A stretch of 34,927 bases of DNA, taken from positions 1 through 34,927 of the IMG/VR virus record IMGVR_UViG_3300028031_000090, one strand, 5' to 3'. This DNA comes from a virus. Below, piece by piece: positions 32,014-34,927 of the stretch. How positions within the stretch are numbered: the first letter of the stretch is position 1; the number at the start of each line of letters is the position of its first letter. A program made the position numbers and the translations under genes. A model generated the notes under the pieces. The model did no database searches, was not told the origin of the DNA, and saw nothing but the letters and a program-made list of their open reading frames with translations.

Positions 32014-32391
32014 TTATTCAACAGCTTTTTTCGATTGCTTGTTTTTTGTACAATCCGACGGCGTAGGCTGATGGTATCCCTTCAGCTTCAGGTACTCCGT
32101 TATCACAAAAAACAACAGTTGCTTCATGCTGACATCCTCATTAACACAAATCAGCTTACAACGTTTAAAGTAATCACTCGGTATCATCACGTTTAAGTGC
32201 TTGTTTTTTCCTGTATTATCCGGCCAAACAGCAGGGGGGATCTCCTCATATATCGATAAAAATTGCTTGACTGCATCAGTCGTTATTTCATACATTTTTT
32301 GGTCATTATCTGCTGCGCACAACTTAACAGCCTTGAACAACTCATCGGGCAAAACGCAATTTACGCGCTTAGTATCAGTTACATCTTCCAT
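32014..32391 (-). CDS. Tandem ribbon-helix-helix protein
   Basis: 125 aa from ATG at 32391; a longer frame upstream is Arg-rich and crosses the promoter region, so it is rejected. Two similar units: residues 6-46 (TKRVNCVLPDELFKAVKLCA, TTDAVKQFL) and 64-104 (NKHLNVMIPSDYFKRCKLIC, MKQLLFFVITEYLKLKG). Each is strand-helix-helix, so one chain can form a pseudo-dimer. A Lys-rich tail follows. It may be an autorepressor or copy-control protein; a direct repeat (ATCTCGT at 32407 and 32418) lies just upstream. A regulator function is inferred from fold only. Confidence 0.6.
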   Translation of the reverse strand: MEDVTDTKRVNCVLPDELFKAVKLCAADNDQKMYEITTDAVKQFLSIYEEIPPAVWPDNTGKNKHLNVMIPSDYFKRCKLICVNEDVSMKQLLFFVITEYLKLKGYHQPTPSDCTKNKQSKKAVE

Positions 32392-32406
32392 GTTGTCTAT
32401 ACATCC

Positions 32407-32424
32407 ATCTCGTGATAATCTCGT
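32407..32424. promoter_or_regulatory. Direct repeat, candidate operator of the RHH gene
   Basis: ATCTCGT at 32407-32413 and 32418-32424, 11 bp apart (one helical turn), 16-33 bp upstream of the RHH start, the spacing with which RHH dimers bind side by side. Confidence 0.4.
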
Positions 32425-32492
32425 CAAGCGGAACAGGCGGAAGCGCCGATGGCCGTGGGATGATCTACGCGGTGGTCGTTCAGCGTCCACCG

Positions 32493-33158
32493 CTATCTTT
32501 TAGTTGCGGTATAGTAGTTTCCGCTTCTATCGCTCCAAAATTCTAAATTTCCATCTGCATTTATAACAAAATATTCAGACACCTCACCTGGAGTCTGGAT
32601 CTTACGGCCTTTGGGCGTGTCCCGCTCGACCACTTGTGACACACCCCCACTGCCATCTACAAAGTAATATGTCTCTATGTACAACGATCCACCTGCATAA
32701 AACAGCTCAATGTTTGCCTCGGCATATGACCTGCTTGAATACCACTTACCAACAAATCGCCTTTTCTCCGTTATCACTGGCGCATCGGTAGGATGCTCGA
32801 CAACAGAATCCACCGTTTCATTAGACATTGAACACTGCCACCCATCAGTAAACAAAAGCGATAACACCACCGCAATAACAATTCCCGCAATAACCCAATC
32901 AAAGAACGGCGTTATCGCTTTTTTGCAATGCGGACACACTGTGTCCTTCTTGTCAAAAAATTTTCTGCATCCAGGACATTTCCGAAGACCCTTCTCTACC
33001 GCGTCGGCTTGAGCCTGATCTGCAAGGCTGTTTTTCCTGGCCAAGTCCTCGGCCTTATCATAGATAACCCCGCATTCTGGGCACTCGGAATCCGGGCAAG
33101 CCTCACCCACCGATCTGACATGGCCGCACTTTGCGCAAACTCTCCCAGCAGTCAACAA
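32493..33158 (-). CDS. Zinc-ribbon membrane protein (221 aa)
   Basis: TTG start at 33158 with GAGG upstream; no ATG is available. First zinc ribbon with C8, C11, C26 and C29, a linker, then a second with C61, C64, C75 and C78, followed by one membrane span (about 86-103). The remaining 110 residues outside are beta-rich (FVGKWYSSRSYAEANIELFYAGGSLYIETYYFVDG), resembling a lipocalin- or copper-resistance-like barrel only in outline. It lies between the RHH gene and the origin. Function unknown; it might be a host-interaction or stress-sensing accessory gene. Confidence 0.55.
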   Translation of the reverse strand: MLTAGRVCAKCGHVRSVGEACPDSECPECGVIYDKAEDLARKNSLADQAQADAVEKGLRKCPGCRKFFDKKDTVCPHCKKAITPFFDWVIAGIVIAVVLSLLFTDGWQCSMSNETVDSVVEHPTDAPVITEKRRFVGKWYSSRSYAEANIELFYAGGSLYIETYYFVDGSGGVSQVVERDTPKGRKIQTPGEVSEYFVINADGNLEFWSDRSGNYYTATKR

Positions 33159-33363
33159 TAATCCTCAAAAGTTAAATCGGTAGTTGATATTATCCCGGCA
33201 AATACTTTGTGTCGTAAGCGATCACCTGCATTAAAGCCGTGATGATTAAACCGGCAAAGGCAAGGCACAACCGACATGTAAGAGCCATCAACCGGCATGC
33301 GGTTAAATTACAAAATCATTCGATTTTCTCATCTAATCAAACCCCGAAGGGTTCCGGTTTGTC

Positions 33364-33389
33364 TTTTTTCCCCGAAGGGCCGTGTGTCA
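33364..33389 (+). repeat. 26-bp direct repeat, copy 1
   Basis: Six T, then CCCCGAAGGGCCGTGTGTCA, identical to 33586-33611. Upstream of both copies is a related CCGAAGG-TTCC element, so the duplicated block is nearer 50 bp. Confidence 0.92.
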
Positions 33390-33585
33390 AATAACGGACG
33401 ATTCAGCAGCGAAAAAGGTATATAATAAAAAACTAAATTATCAAAAACACATATACAACGGATACGGTGTGTACTGCGCTTTTTTCAACACCCCCAGAGG
33501 CACATCAAAACAAGCAATATAACGCCTGAAATGCCCGCTTAAACGATTTCTCTTCTAAAAAAATGCCGAAGGCTTCCTTTTTTCT

Positions 33586-33611
33586 TTTTTTCCCCGAAGG
33601 GCCGTGTGTCA
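33586..33611 (+). repeat. 26-bp direct repeat, copy 2
   Basis: Same sequence as 33364-33389, 222 bp further on. It lies between the first copy and the AT-rich iteron region. Confidence 0.92.
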
Positions 33612-33654
33612 GCCACCCCGCCGAAAAAAAAATTTTGAAAAATCTGCCCACGCG

Positions 33655-33697
33655 ATCTTTAAATCTTCTTTAACCTCCTTTAAACCTTCTTTAGGTT
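33655..33697 (+). repeat. AT-rich direct repeats, candidate DNA-unwinding element
   Basis: Four units of the type TCTTTAA(A/C)CT at 10-11 bp spacing, then a run of A, 50 bp before the iterons. AT-rich repeats next to iterons are where plasmid initiators open the duplex. Confidence 0.6.
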
Positions 33698-33750
33698 AAA
33701 AAAAAATCTCGTAAGTTATTGATTTAACTAAATTTATCATATTATTATTG

Positions 33751-33962
33751 TCCAGTACGGCACCCTCAGATATCCAGTATGGCACCTTCAGGTATCCAGT
33801 ATGGCACCCTCAGGTATCCAGTATGGCACCCTCAGGTATCCAGTATGGCACCCTCAGATATCCAGTATGGCACCCTCAGGTATCCAGTATGGCACCCTCA
33901 GGTATCCAGTATGGCACCCTCAGATATCCAGTATGGCACCCTCAGGTATCCTGTATGGCACC
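33751..33962 (+). repeat. Ten 22-bp iterons (replication origin)
   Basis: Unit TCCAGTATGGCACCCTCAGR followed by TA, at exact 22-bp spacing from 33751 to 33949. Copies 2 to 9 are almost identical (one C/T change and A/G at position 20); copy 1 has TACGG, and copy 10 is degenerate (TCCTGTATGGCACC). Two helical turns per unit, so the binding sites face the same side. They end three bases from the rep stop. Such arrays bind the initiator and control copy number. Confidence 0.95.
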
Positions 33963-33964
33963 AC

Positions 33965-34927
33965 CTACCCCCTACGCTCGAAAGTGATTTTTTCCCCTCT
34001 CCCACAGGTCATAAAAGAAAAATTAGATATCCACGGAAGAGGATTAGTTGAATTGTTACTTGTGTATTTTTTAACTTGAGTCTTAAACGATGTTAAAGAC
34101 CCCGTATGGGGGCATATCGCTTGTAATTCGAGCAAAGAAATATCCCAAATTTTGGACTTACCCATGCGAACCTTAACCAATTCAAGTAATCGCTTTTTTA
34201 TACCCGATTTTTGATGATAACTAGCAGGTACTTCCAACATTGTGTTATTAAATCGGATAGAATTTTTTATCGCGTGGCTGAAGTGCATGCGGATTTTTGT
34301 CATGTTGTTACACCGATCAGGCACATACTCAAATGTCATCAACGTAAATGCATCACCTTTACCTTTACTGGACAATATGTTGCCGTTGTAAAATGTTGAC
34401 GCCAACCTTAGCATCGACGTTTTAAACCATTCTTGGTTGGAACCGCTATGGGTATTTTTGCCAAGCCCTTTGAGCAACTCATAGCAAGTAAAGTCAACAA
34501 AATCTGGAAAATCACACTCAGCCATCCAGGCAATTTCACCAGCTTTAGAGAGAGCCCATCGCAAGACATCAAAATCCCAAATATTTACCATGCCATGCTC
34601 TTGGCTCGGGATAATATCGAGCCACCTAGATCCATCTGGTGATCGGTATTTTATTGGTTCAATGACTTTTTTATCACTTACGGTGCAAAACGGGTACAGG
34701 ATTAGGTTACGCTCTGACCTAAACGCTGTTAATGAAAGTACATTTCCTGCCATCAAATTAGCTCGCTCGATACTAGGCTGCATATCCAAAACCCGCTTAT
34801 CGGATTTTGCCTGCTTTGCACTGAGTAATTTAGTTGCTTCTACGTCCGACACCATTGCAGCCATTTTTTGGTTATGCTGTTCAAGCGTCGTATGATTCGA
34901 TTTTTGATTATCGGATTTTGTTGGCAT
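33965..34927 (-). CDS. Plasmid replication initiator, RPA family
   Basis: 320 aa. After a charged N-terminus (1-60), the core follows the replication initiator protein A family: NLILYPFCTVSDKKVIEPIKYRSPDG, EHGMVNIWDFDVLRWALSKAG, VDFTCYELLKGLGKNTHSG and SMLRLASTFYNG, then a winged-helix-like C-terminal half (KKRLLELVKVRMGKSKIWDISLLELQAICP). It would bind the iterons just past its stop and open the origin. The ATG is the last base of the window; across the presumed join an in-frame stop occurs at bases 16-18, and GAAGGG precedes the ATG, so the gene is probably complete. Confidence 0.85.
   Translation of the reverse strand: MPTKSDNQKSNHTTLEQHNQKMAAMVSDVEATKLLSAKQAKSDKRVLDMQPSIERANLMAGNVLSLTAFRSERNLILYPFCTVSDKKVIEPIKYRSPDGSRWLDIIPSQEHGMVNIWDFDVLRWALSKAGEIAWMAECDFPDFVDFTCYELLKGLGKNTHSGSNQEWFKTSMLRLASTFYNGNILSSKGKGDAFTLMTFEYVPDRCNNMTKIRMHFSHAIKNSIRFNNTMLEVPASYHQKSGIKKRLLELVKVRMGKSKIWDISLLELQAICPHTGSLTSFKTQVKKYTSNNSTNPLPWISNFSFMTCGRGEKITFERRG

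Larger units (their letters stand above)
33159..33750. other. Gene-free origin-proximal region
   Basis: 592 bp with no convincing gene. It holds two copies of a 26-bp repeat with CCCCGAAGGG, short hairpins next to T-runs (AACCC-CGAA-GGGTT near 33341), a TATAAT at 33421 without a good -35, and AT-rich direct repeats before the iterons. Together with 33751-33962 it is the likely replication origin. Confidence 0.7.

Noticed and set aside
32392-32490. Arg-rich N-terminal extension of the tandem RHH protein
   Set aside because: Covers the probable promoter and direct repeat; the ATG at 32391 begins just before the first RHH unit.
33751-33962. Possible CRISPR array
   Set aside because: Repeats are directly adjacent with no spacers and no cas genes; they are iterons.
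33748-34079. Overlapping open frames rich in YPVWHPQVSSMAPS
   Set aside because: The 22-bp iteron unit lacks stops and shifts frame each copy, so all three frames stay open. They are artefacts of the repeat.

Overview
The window reads as a complete temperate phage-plasmid of a Gram-negative bacterium, probably a gammaproteobacterium; the genus cannot be told from the sequence. It pairs a lambda-like siphovirus morphogenesis set with a plasmid core: an RPA-family replication initiator, ten 22-bp iterons, a ParA/ribbon-helix-helix partition pair, a RepB-type primase, an ATP-dependent DNA ligase and a tyrosine recombinase. The minus-strand initiator begins with ATG exactly at the last base. Read across the join, it has an in-frame stop five codons upstream and a GAAGGG ribosome site, both supplied by bases 1-18. 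That fits a closed circle cut at the rep start codon, though closure is inferred.

Layout. 1-881 (+): lysis genes, namely a candidate unimolecular spanin and an amidase endolysin with a signal peptide. 891-972 (+): a near-consensus sigma70 promoter directly followed by an intrinsic terminator, the pR'-tR' arrangement of Q-controlled late transcription. 1009-1072: a large nested inverted repeat. 1093-18434 (+): late genes in lambda order (small terminase, W, B, C/Nu3, D, E, FII, Z, U, V, G/GT, tape measure, then non-lambda tail-tip genes). The large terminase lies after the tail genes instead of beside the small subunit. 18449-24849 (-): an inverted block of ten genes, mostly tail-fibre or appendage-like, convergent with the late genes.

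25029-34927 is the control and maintenance half: a Q-like antiterminator (+), a small DNA-binding candidate and a 21-residue hydrophobic peptide (-), the primase (+), a five-gene minus-strand operon parA-parB-orfX-orfY-ligase, the recombinase (+), a tandem ribbon-helix-helix protein and a zinc-ribbon membrane protein (-), then the origin (duplicated CCCCGAAGGG elements, AT-rich direct repeats, iterons) and rep (-).

How it fits together. Rep and host factors would maintain the prophage as a plasmid at the iteron origin. ParA/ParB would segregate it, and the recombinase could resolve dimers or integrate. On induction the Q-like protein would let RNA polymerase pass the terminator at 937-972 and transcribe the capsid, tail and terminase genes. 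A motif shared upstream of the parA operon, the inverted fibre operon and the primase suggests joint control. No CI-type repressor and no standard holin were recognised. The least explained parts are the two orphan genes between parB and the ligase, the 1009-1072 structure, the 31961-31987 palindrome and the tiny peptide with its structured leader.
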